Of a DNA stretch of 6,952 bases, positions 1 to 5,800 are shown one piece after another. The DNA lies in NCBI GenBank assembly GCA_016200385.1, contig JACQEV010000143.1, forward strand, positions 1 to 6,952, read 5' to 3'. This stretch comes from Candidatus Methylomirabilota bacterium (GTDB lineage: Bacteria; Methylomirabilota; Methylomirabilia; Methylomirabilales; Methylomirabilaceae). Each line of letters begins with the position of its first letter. Positions within the stretch are counted from its first letter, which is position 1. Both the position numbers and the translations under genes were made by a program. A model generated the notes under the pieces. It worked only from the letters and a program-made list of their open reading frames with translations, was not told where the DNA came from and did no database searches.

Positions 1-1
1 T

Positions 2-136
2 ACCATCGATTTTCGCGATAAGTTGAAGCCAAAGATAACCCTGGTCGGAGAGGGAGGTCACATTTTTACAAATATATCGAAAGAAGGGAAAGAGATGCAA
101 ATGAAATATATACCCAGAGTCGATTTGGGCTTCTAA
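2..136 (+). CDS. C-terminal end of an unknown cassette protein (5' partial)
   Basis: The frame is open from the window edge and gives 44 residues, starting TIDFRDKLKPKITLVGEGGH and ending YIPRVDLGF. It then stops at TAA 134-136, inside the R'' core (TTCTAAC, 131-137) of the following attC-like site. That placement is the main evidence that this is the tail of a real cassette gene. The fragment is hydrophilic and lysine-rich, with no transmembrane segment and no motif I recognise. Its A+T-rich codons contrast with the core genes further right. The start codon lies outside the window, so neither length nor function can be given. Confidence 0.6.
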   Translation, partial: TIDFRDKLKPKITLVGEGGHIFTNISKEGKEMQMKYIPRVDLGF

Positions 137-261
137 CAACGCAGTGCAGGCAGCACTCCTTGTGTTTTAAGCAGTTGGACCACAAAGTGCGCTGTAGGCT
201 TATGCCGACAAGAAACTGCACAGCGGTGCTTATCCGGAAACCATATAATCCATAGTTAGGA
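131..261 (+). other. attC-like recombination site 1 (long form, about 131 bases)
   Basis: R'' is TTCTAAC (131-137) and R' is GTTAGGA (255-261). They pair at six of seven positions plus a G:T wobble. Inside, CGCAGTGCAG (140-149) pairs with CTGCACAGCG (216-225) with one mismatch, forming the L''/L' arm. A smaller CTTGT/ACAAG pairing (159-163 with 208-212) lies further in. Length is like the long VCR-type sites rather than the 60-80-base type. The last base of R' is A where GTTRRRY expects a pyrimidine. Two bases separate R'' from the inner arm on the left, against 29 on the right, which is unusually asymmetric. A GTTGGAC at 174-180 is an alternative R' but has little inner pairing. Confidence 0.6.
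244..249 (+). promoter_or_regulatory. Candidate -10 box for the 270-740 gene
   Basis: A perfect TATAAT lies 21 bases before the ATG at 270, which would put transcription start near 256 and leave a leader of about 13 bases. No good -35 box is seen 16-18 bases upstream (region 220-227), nor an extended -10 TG. The element sits in the unpaired right-hand segment of attC-like site 1, so it belongs to the preceding cassette but would drive the next one. Confidence 0.4.
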
Positions 262-262
262 G
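258..262 (+). promoter_or_regulatory. Ribosome binding site for the 270-740 gene
   Basis: AGGAG lies seven bases before the ATG at 270, good Shine-Dalgarno spacing, and fixes that start. It overlaps the R' core GTTAGGA. Because crossover falls after the G at 255, the cassette carries this site with it when it moves. Confidence 0.75.
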
Positions 263-269
263 AATTCAC

Positions 270-740
270 ATGGGTCTTCTCGACGGCCTCGAAAAACTGA
301 TTAACGAGCACGGCTCTGCGGTTATTCTCAAGGAGCGCATTGCTCTGGCGAATGACAAGTACGCCGCGCTCGAAAAGAAGCTTTCTGACTCGGAACTCAG
401 AGCGAAAAAGCTTGAGTCTGAGAATGATTGTCTTCGCCTCGATCTTGGCAAGGCAGAAGAGAAGAACCGGAATCTCGAAGAACAACTCTCTGAACGTCAT
501 GGCAATCGCCTCGAAAAAATAAGAGAAGAATTACTTCAGATGCTCGCCGTACACCCCGGCGTAACTGACGAACAACTTTCGAATGCGATGAAACAGAACC
601 TGCAGATCATCAAATTTCACCTCACGGAACTAAAAAAGTCTCAGCTTGTTTCTCTTGCCTTATTTGTCGGAAGCCCGGCTTTATGGTCCCTTGCTCACGA
701 AGGACGGGCGTACTTGATTAGTCATGGTCTGCTCTCCTAA
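270..740 (+). CDS. Coiled-coil protein with C-terminal winged-helix domain (cassette gene)
   Basis: A 156-residue soluble protein. Residues 1-20 are a short amphipathic start (MGLLDGLEKLINEHGSAVIL). Residues about 21-78 form a charged coiled coil rich in Glu, Lys and Leu. Residues about 80-155 read as a winged helix: helix 81-93 (LEKIREELLQML), then VTDEQLSNAM, then a recognition-type helix LQIIKFHLTELKKSQLV (111-127), and a wing with W139 and EGRAYLISHGLL at the end. The C-terminal pattern resembles MarR/ArsR-like DNA-binding folds. I do not know the family's function. No signal peptide or membrane segment is seen. The start is supported by AGGAG at 258-262, and the stop TAA (738-740) lies in the R'' core of attC-like site 2. 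DNA binding and dimerisation through the coiled coil are inferred. A small regulator or a phage-related accessory protein are both possible. Confidence 0.85.
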   Translation: MGLLDGLEKLINEHGSAVILKERIALANDKYAALEKKLSDSELRAKKLESENDCLRLDLGKAEEKNRNLEEQLSERHGNRLEKIREELLQMLAVHPGVTDEQLSNAMKQNLQIIKFHLTELKKSQLVSLALFVGSPALWSLAHEGRAYLISHGLLS

Positions 741-812
741 CTTGTCGTTCCAAGCGACGGGCTAGAGCGGGCTTCGCCCGCTTCCCCTTGCGCCTGAACT
801 CGGACGTTAGAC
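735..812 (+). other. attC-like recombination site 2 (78 bases)
   Basis: R'' is TCCTAAC (735-741), containing the upstream gene's stop. R' is GTTAGAC (806-812), matching GTTRRRY. The central stem AGCGGGC (766-772), loop TTC, GCCCGCT (776-782) is perfect. GTTC (747-750) with GAAC (796-799) gives the outer L''/L' arm. Length, core spacing and the GC-rich central stem all fit an ordinary integron attC site. Crossover is expected between 806 and 807. Confidence 0.85.
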
Positions 813-848
813 GGATGCATACCACGTAGATCGGTAGCGAGACGAGTT

Positions 849-1787
849 GTGGCGGAGCACTTTCATTCGGCTGATCTGTGGCGCCGCCTCAGGGCCCTCG
901 CCCGCACGAGGAGTCGGGCGAGGGTCGCGGTGCCCTTCGTGGCAACTGGTGCGACCGGACGATTCCCCCTGCGCCGCGGTGATCTTCTCGTCTGTCGATG
1001 TGACGAACAGACCGTTCGCGCGGGCCAGACAGATCCGAGAGAGATTCTCTCCTACCTAGCTCAGGGCGTAGAGGTGCATGCGGTATCAAACCTCCACGCA
1101 AAGGTGTTCGTCGTCGGTCGGATTGCGATTGTTGGTTCGTCCAACCTCTCGCGTAGCTCCGAGGAGGACCTTGTAGAAGCCGCAATCGAAACATCAGCGC
1201 CCCCACTCGTAGGCACCTGTAGGGCGTTCGTAGACTCGCTTCGCGGCGATCAGATCGGTGATGCCTATGCGAAGCGTCTTGCAGCCCTGTACAAGCCCCC
1301 ACGCAAAGCTCCTCGTCGCGGTCGGAACCGGAAAAAGGTTGTCCGTCACTCTCAGCTCGTCGCTGTCCGACTAGATCGCGGCGAATTCGACGACGCTGAT
1401 ACCCGGGCTGAGCAGGTCGCCAAGCAGGCCGGCGCCAACCGAATCAAGGACCACGACCGTTTCAAGCAGGAGACTTTCAAGTGGTCCGGGTCTCTTCCCC
1501 GAGGAGTGAGGCTCGGGGCGCGCGTGCTGCAGATGGTGAGGGACGGCTCTCATACGATCGTTGAAACGCCTGGTCGCGTCCTAGCCATTCGACGGTATCG
1601 TTCACCAAGGGGCGGATCCCGAGTGATCGTCAGCATCGAGTCCCCCAAGCGCGTGCGCACCCGCCGCCTCGCGGACGTGCTAGGCAAACTCGGCGCAGCC
1701 GGGAGGAGATTGCGCGGCATCAAGAATGCTCGGCACATTCCTGACCCGCAACTCATCTATCATCTTGGACGCTTGTGGTCGACGTGA
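849..1787 (+). CDS. Phospholipase D-like (single HKD motif) protein, cassette gene
   Basis: A 312-residue protein. Residues 1-125 look like one PLD-type domain. DLWRRLRALA leads to VAVPFV, and the motif begins at H83-A-K85 and continues to G96-S-S-N99-LS, followed by acidic residues and E110. PLD-family enzymes cut phosphodiester bonds through the histidine; one-motif members such as Nuc and BfiI-type nucleases work as dimers. The Asp of the HKD pattern (H-x-K-x4-D) is Gly90 here, a change also found in PLD-like nuclease subfamilies. Residues about 150-165 are strongly basic (PPRKAPRRGRNRKK). Residues about 166-312 have no fold I recognise but are Arg-rich, suiting nucleic-acid binding. The start is GTG, because no in-frame ATG lies upstream; the ribosome binding site is weak. 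The gene sits alone between two attC-like sites. A nuclease role is inferred; substrate is unknown. A phospholipase role is less likely without a signal peptide. Confidence 0.8.
   Translation: MAEHFHSADLWRRLRALARTRSRARVAVPFVATGATGRFPLRRGDLLVCRCDEQTVRAGQTDPREILSYLAQGVEVHAVSNLHAKVFVVGRIAIVGSSNLSRSSEEDLVEAAIETSAPPLVGTCRAFVDSLRGDQIGDAYAKRLAALYKPPRKAPRRGRNRKKVVRHSQLVAVRLDRGEFDDADTRAEQVAKQAGANRIKDHDRFKQETFKWSGSLPRGVRLGARVLQMVRDGSHTIVETPGRVLAIRRYRSPRGGSRVIVSIESPKRVRTRRLADVLGKLGAAGRRLRGIKNARHIPDPQLIYHLGRLWST
895..924. repeat. Perfect 10-bp inverted repeat inside the PLD-like gene
   Basis: CCCTCGCCCG (895-904) and CGGGCGAGGG (915-924) are exact reverse complements around a 10-base loop. They lie 46 bases after the GTG start, in codons for ALARTRSRARVAV. 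Such a GC-rich stem in the mRNA could slow early translation. It may equally be a chance result of alternating Arg and Ala codons. Confidence 0.7.
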
Positions 1788-1799
1788 TCGGCGAGCACC

Positions 1800-1860
1800 G
1801 TCTAACTCGCGCATACACCCGATGCCAAAGAGCGGCAGGCCGGTGAGCTGATCGTTAGGC
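1800..1860 (+). other. attC-like recombination site 3 (61 bases), end of array
   Basis: R'' is GTCTAAC (1800-1806) and R' is GTTAGGC (1854-1860). They are complementary at six of seven positions plus one wobble, and both match consensus. CACC (1816-1819) pairs with GGTG (1842-1845), and TGCC (1823-1826) with GGCA (1834-1837) around a seven-base loop. It starts 12 bases after the stop of the PLD-like gene. No further attC site is seen to the right, so this is the distal end of the array. Confidence 0.82.
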
Positions 1861-1872
1861 GAGCAGACCGGT

Positions 1873-1985
1873 ATGGAGAGCTACTATGACCCGAAAGCGC
1901 ACGGGGGTTTGCTGCGCCGAAGCTGGACCTGGATGAATCGCTTGCATTGACGCGACGGCGCAAATATGCTATTCGTAGCTTATGA
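1873..1985 (+). pseudogene. Possible remnant of a short gene overlapping the rnc start
   Basis: From ATG 1873 the frame reads MESYYDPKAHGG and then stops at 1948-1950. A single -1 shift in the run of five G (1903-1907) moves into a frame reading FAAPKLDLDESLALTRRRKY and a few more residues, which stops at TGA 1983-1985. That TGA overlaps the rnc ATG as ATGA, the usual sign of translational coupling. The repaired product would be about 37 residues. No ribosome binding site precedes 1873, and the frame runs back open to 1852, into the attC-like site. This could be the truncated tail of a longer gene cut by cassette insertion, a small gene with a lost G, or chance. I do not recognise the product. 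Confidence 0.3.
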
Positions 1986-2722
1986 TTAGTTCCGTACGGG
2001 CGGCCACGCAGCCGCTTCCCACCTCCGTCTGCGGCCATCAATTCCGAGATCTCACTCTCCTTGAAGTTGCCCTAACCCACCCCTCCTCAACCACTCACTC
2101 CCAGGCAGACGCGCGCCTTCTTCATCAGCGGCTCGAGTTTTTGGGCGACGCAGTCTGGAGCTTCTACGTCAGCGATGCTCTCGTCGCTCTCTTGCCGACG
2201 GCCTCCGAGGGCGAACTGACCCTGCGTCGCGTGCGCCTGGTCAGCGCCGCCGCGCTTGCGAAGATTGCCAAGATCCACCGGATCCCTTCACTCATCATAC
2301 TGAACAAGGGAGAGGAGGCACGCGGGGGCAGGCACCGGGCATCCATCCTGTCAAGCGTCTTCGAAGCTGTGATCGGTGCTGTGTACTTGGACGGCGGTGC
2401 GGAAGAGATTCGGGGCTTGGCGCTGAGCACTTGCACTGACCTGCTCGGCAGCGAGGAGATCGTTCACGATCCGAAGACCGCACTCCAACTGCTTACCCAA
2501 TCCCGTCTCCGCTCAGCACCTCGCTATCGCCTGCTACGACGCACAGGACCTCCTCATGCCCCAACGTTCCAGGTGGAGGTCCGAGTTGGACGGTCACCGA
2601 TCGGACGAGGCAGTGGCCGAAGTCGGCAAGAGGCTGAATACGAGGCTGCCCGCACCGCCCTCAAATCGCTCCCCAGTTTTTTCTCCACAATATCTAGTGG
2701 GAAGGACCTCCCTAACCACTGA
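1982..2722 (+). CDS. rnc: Ribonuclease III
   Basis: A 246-residue protein of normal family length. It cuts double-stranded RNA in the cytoplasm, chiefly in rRNA precursor processing and mRNA turnover, and acts as a homodimer with Mg2+. Domains: endonuclease domain about 15-150, with ALTHPS (30-35), the signature QRLEFLGDAV (49-58; E52 and D56) and FEAVIGAVYLDGG (127-139; E128); then a double-stranded RNA-binding domain about 163-230 starting DPKTALQLL and ending EYEAARTALKSL. E76 (SEGEL) is also kept. The usual metal-binding Asp three residues before E128 (E. coli D114) is Ser125 (AGC, 2354-2356). The start is forced, since an in-frame TAG lies at 1976-1978. No Shine-Dalgarno is seen, but the ATG overlaps the stop of the short upstream frame, so coupling is possible. 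A gap of 144 bases separates it from smc. Confidence 0.95.
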   Translation: MISSVRAATQPLPTSVCGHQFRDLTLLEVALTHPSSTTHSQADARLLHQRLEFLGDAVWSFYVSDALVALLPTASEGELTLRRVRLVSAAALAKIAKIHRIPSLIILNKGEEARGGRHRASILSSVFEAVIGAVYLDGGAEEIRGLALSTCTDLLGSEEIVHDPKTALQLLTQSRLRSAPRYRLLRRTGPPHAPTFQVEVRVGRSPIGRGSGRSRQEAEYEAARTALKSLPSFFSTISSGKDLPNH

Positions 2723-2737
2723 ATCTTGTATTTCTGC

Positions 2738-2767
2738 TTGACACAATTGAAGCGGCCCTGCTAGATT
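2738..2767 (+). promoter_or_regulatory. Candidate sigma70-type promoter for smc, with overlapping inverted repeat
   Basis: A perfect -35 TTGACA (2738-2743) is followed after 18 bases by TAGATT (2762-2767, four of six to TATAAT). Transcription would start near 2774, about 90 bases before smc. The inverted repeat GCTAG-ATTG-CTAGC (2760-2773) covers the -10 box and could be an operator or a short 5' hairpin. Promoter and repeat are seen; regulation is inferred. Confidence 0.5.
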
Positions 2768-2774
2768 GCTAGCC

Positions 2775-2876
2775 ATGTCCAGTGCTCTTTCGCTTGTTGA
2801 CTTGGAGGCCTTCGATACGAGTAAAGGTAGGCTATTGATGGCACCTGAAGAAGGTTATCTGCAGCGATGCGGCTAG
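2775..2876 (+). CDS. Possible 33-residue small ORF overlapping the smc start
   Basis: ATG at 2775 opens a frame beginning MSSALSLVDLEAFDTSKGRL and ending PEEGYLQRCG. Its TAG at 2874-2876 lies just inside smc, overlapping its first codons in another frame. It begins at about the predicted transcription start and has no ribosome binding site, so it could only be a leaderless leader peptide. No homologue comes to mind. It may be chance reading in a 5' leader, or a remnant of a gene that once stood between rnc and smc. Confidence 0.25.
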   Translation: MSSALSLVDLEAFDTSKGRLLMAPEEGYLQRCG

Positions 2877-5800
2877 CGCGACTCACCCTTTTCGGGTTCA
2901 AATCGTTTGCCGACAAGGTCGAGGTGGCCTTCGAACCCGGTATCACGGCCATTGTCGGTCCGAATGGGTGCGGCAAGAGCAACCTGTCCGACGCCATTCG
3001 ATGGGCCCTGGGAGAGCAAAGCGCGAAACTGCTCCGCGGGGATCGAATGGACGACCTGATCTTCGCAGGCACCGGCAAACGCAAGCCTCTGGGAATGGCC
3101 GAGGTCTCCCTGACCTTTACTGAGAATTATGGGAACATCCCGACCGAGTTTCATGAAGTAACCGTTACCAGGAGATTGTACGGCTCAGGCGAGAGCGAGT
3201 ACCTCTTGAACCAGGCTCCATGCCGGCTTCGCGATATCACCGATCTGTTCTTGGATACCGGGCTCGGGGGTGAACCTTACGCGCTGATCGAGCAAGGGGC
3301 CATCGGTGACATCGTGAGCGCCCGGCCACACGAGCGCAGGATCCTCATCGAGGAGGCCGCCGGCATCATGACGTACAAGGTGCGGAAGAAGGCCGCACTG
3401 GCAAAGTTGGAGTTGGCGGAGCAAAACCTCCTTCGGGTCAGCGACATCATCCATGAGATCGAGCGGCAAAGAAACTCGCTGAAGCGACAGGTGACCAAGG
3501 CGGAGCGCTACCGCGCCTACCAGGACCGGGAACGTGAGCTGAAGGCCTTCCTGAAATTCACTGAGGTCCAGCAACTGCGGCAGCAACTTGACGTGTCGGA
3601 GGATTCGGTTCGCAACGCGCAGGGGCAAGTTGACATGGCGCAGACCGCAATTGTTGGCCTGGAATCCGAGCAGGAGACGATTCGGGTCCGCGAATTAACG
3701 CAGGAACAAGCGAGGGCCGCCTCACAGGAGCGGCTGTACGAGATCAGGAGCCGCTTGTCGCATGACGAAACCGAGCTCGGCCATTTCCGACAACTGCTCG
3801 ATGACTCCTCCGGTCAACGGGAAGAACAGCGGCAGCGCGTGGGACGCCTGGAAGATCGGTGCGCCGCCCTGAGGCAGGAGGAAGCGCCGGCGCGGCAACA
3901 GGAACACAGCCTGTCCAGCGAGATCACTGCCAGGCGGGCGCACCTCGATCTACAGTCTTCGGAGCTCCGGGCGCTGGAGGACACGATCGCGGAAGAGGTC
4001 AGAGGGCTCGAGACCCAGCGGCGACGCCTCGTCCAGGACGCCGCGTCCCTGTCTGAGCGGCGCAATCACCTCGCCAGCCTCCGTGAGCGCGAACGCCTCT
4101 ACGGCAAACAACGAGATCTGGCCATCGAGCGCAGAGATGAGCTCGGGGGGCAGGAGCGAGAGCTTGCGTCCCTGGAGGAAGCCCAGCGGCGATTCCTCGA
4201 AGGGGTGATCGATCATCACGCGCGCCTTAAGGCGGAACGGGAGGAGCTGACACAACACACGATCGCGGAGGAGTTGGCTCGCGACGCGATCAAGCCCGAG
4301 CTGGATGCGCTCAGGGAGGAGTCGGCGCGACTGAAGAGCCGCCTGGCCTCTCTCATCGAGCTCAGCCAAAGCTTTGAAGGGTATACCGACGGACACCGTT
4401 TTCTCCTTCAGCGAAGGGCTGAGGGTGAGCCCAGGCTCGAAGGGTTGAGGGGGTCTTTGGCAGAGCTTCTTGAGGCGCCCCCTCGCTACGAGCGGGCCAT
4501 CGAGGCGTTGCTCGGCGATGCGCTGCAGGGCCTGGTGATTCGGCGGGCGGAGGACGCGCACGAGGCGATTCGGTTGCTCACCGAGCGGGGGCAGGGTCGC
4601 GGCACGTTCATCGTGTCTCGCGAAAGCACCTCGGGTCGTGAGAGGATCACTTCTCTCCTTCGGGAGACTGCCACGGCACCTGGCGTCTCAGGGCCAGGCG
4701 GCGTGTCACTGGAGGGTCTTGCGCTTGATCTGATCCGCTGTGCCGAGGGAGATCGACCGCTCGTGGAAGCGCTCCTCGCCGACGGGATCATCGTCAGGGA
4801 GATGTCCGACGCGCTCTCCCTCAGCATGCGCCTCCCCTTCCCCTTTACGATAGCCACCCTGGCCGGCGAGTTGGTCACCAGCCGTGGAATCATCACTGGC
4901 GGGCCAGGAGGGAGTCCTGGGATCCTCTCGCGACGACGAGAAATCGCGGACCTCCAGGAACGCGCCTGCCAACTGGACGAAAGCCTCCGGGCCATCGAAG
5001 CCTCATGGGACGCTTCCTGTCTCCGATCATCCCAGTTAGCGGAATCTTTGGAATCGCTCAGCCATCGACTTCAGGAGGTGGAGATCGATCGGCTCAAGGC
5101 CGAAAGGGAGTTCTCGCATACAAGCGGCGAATGGCGACGGCTCCTCCAGCAGATCGAGGTGCTGACGTATGAAGCGAAAAGTCATGCGGAGGACTTTCGC
5201 CTCCTCACCGGGGAGATGCACGCGTTTGAGGCCGACATCCTAGAAATCGAGGGACGGTACCGGGCCTCTGAGATCGAGACGGCCCGGCTCGAGGCCGAGG
5301 CGACGGTTCGCCAGCAGGAACGCGATGCGCGTATCCGAGAGGTGGGAGAGCTGCGCGTTCACCTCACCTCACTTCAAGGCCAGCGGGAACTGCTCACTCG
5401 TGGCCTCGCAAGGATCGAAGAGGAGATGAGTCGTCTCAACAGCGAACTGGAGGCGCTCGAAGGCGACGTCGCCAAGGAAGAGGCGCGGCGCGTGAAGATG
5501 GAAACCGCTGTGACAGAGCTTCAGGAGCGCCTTGTTGGGCTGGTGGAGGAGGAGCGAGTGGCGCAACAATTGGCCGCCGAGCAAGACGAGGCGCGCCGGG
5601 AACTCGTCGCCGAGCGCGAGTCCCTAGAGGAACGGGTTCGAGAGCTGAAGCGGTCACTCGCTCAGGCACAAGAAGCCCTCAACGCGGTGTCGATCCGCCG
5701 CGCTGAATTGCGGAACACCATCTCCCTCCTTGAGCAATCGCTGACCGAAGAGGGGTTCGGGGAGGTGGAGGCGATCGCCGCACGACTTTCGGAAAGCGGC

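Larger units (their letters stand above)
1..1860 (+). mobile_element. Integron-type gene cassette array (no integrase seen; CALIN-like)
   Basis: Three same-strand genes are each followed by an attC-like site (131-261, 735-812, 1800-1860). Each site has a 5' core ending in CTAAC and a 3' core beginning GTTAG, and recombination would occur between G and TT of the 3' core. The implied units are a partial cassette ending at 255, one of 551 bases (256-806) and one of 1048 bases (807-1854). Each carries a single ORF filling most of its length, as integron cassettes do. Stop codons of the first two ORFs lie inside the R'' core. Site orientation puts any attI and intI to the left, outside the window. 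Base composition shifts from A+T-rich to G+C-rich from one cassette to the next. What is seen is the sites and spacing. That they are functional integron cassettes is inferred. Confidence 0.8.

Noticed and set aside
174..180. GTTGGAC as the 3' core of attC-like site 1
   Set aside because: It fits GTTRRRY, but the sequence between 131 and 180 gives only a small AGTGC/GCACT hairpin and the core pairing is weaker. The outer GTTAGGA pairs better and is joined by a 10-base inner arm. Kept only as an alternative.
66..500. Minus-strand open frame of 144 codons
   Set aside because: It runs antisense to the first cassette tail, attC-like site 1 and the coiled-coil gene, has no recognisable domain, and the + strand reading explains the region through start, ribosome binding site and stop placement.
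847..1059. Plus-strand frame of 70 codons overlapping the PLD-like gene
   Set aside because: Out of frame with the HKD motif, no recognisable content, and entirely inside the longer gene.
1886..1936. 16-codon ATG frame starting MTRKRTGV, resembling the start of some IS3-type transposases
   Set aside because: The likeness is limited to the first few basic residues; it stops at once and no inverted repeats or transposase motifs are nearby.
1942..1970. TTGCAT - 17 bases - TATGCT as a promoter for rnc
   Set aside because: The -35 matches only three of six, and the alternative TTGACG (1947-1952) has no good -10 at proper distance. Too weak to list.
3950..4561. Minus-strand open frame of 203 codons
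   Set aside because: It is a shadow of the coiled-coil and hinge region of smc in GC-rich DNA, with no domain and no ribosome binding site.
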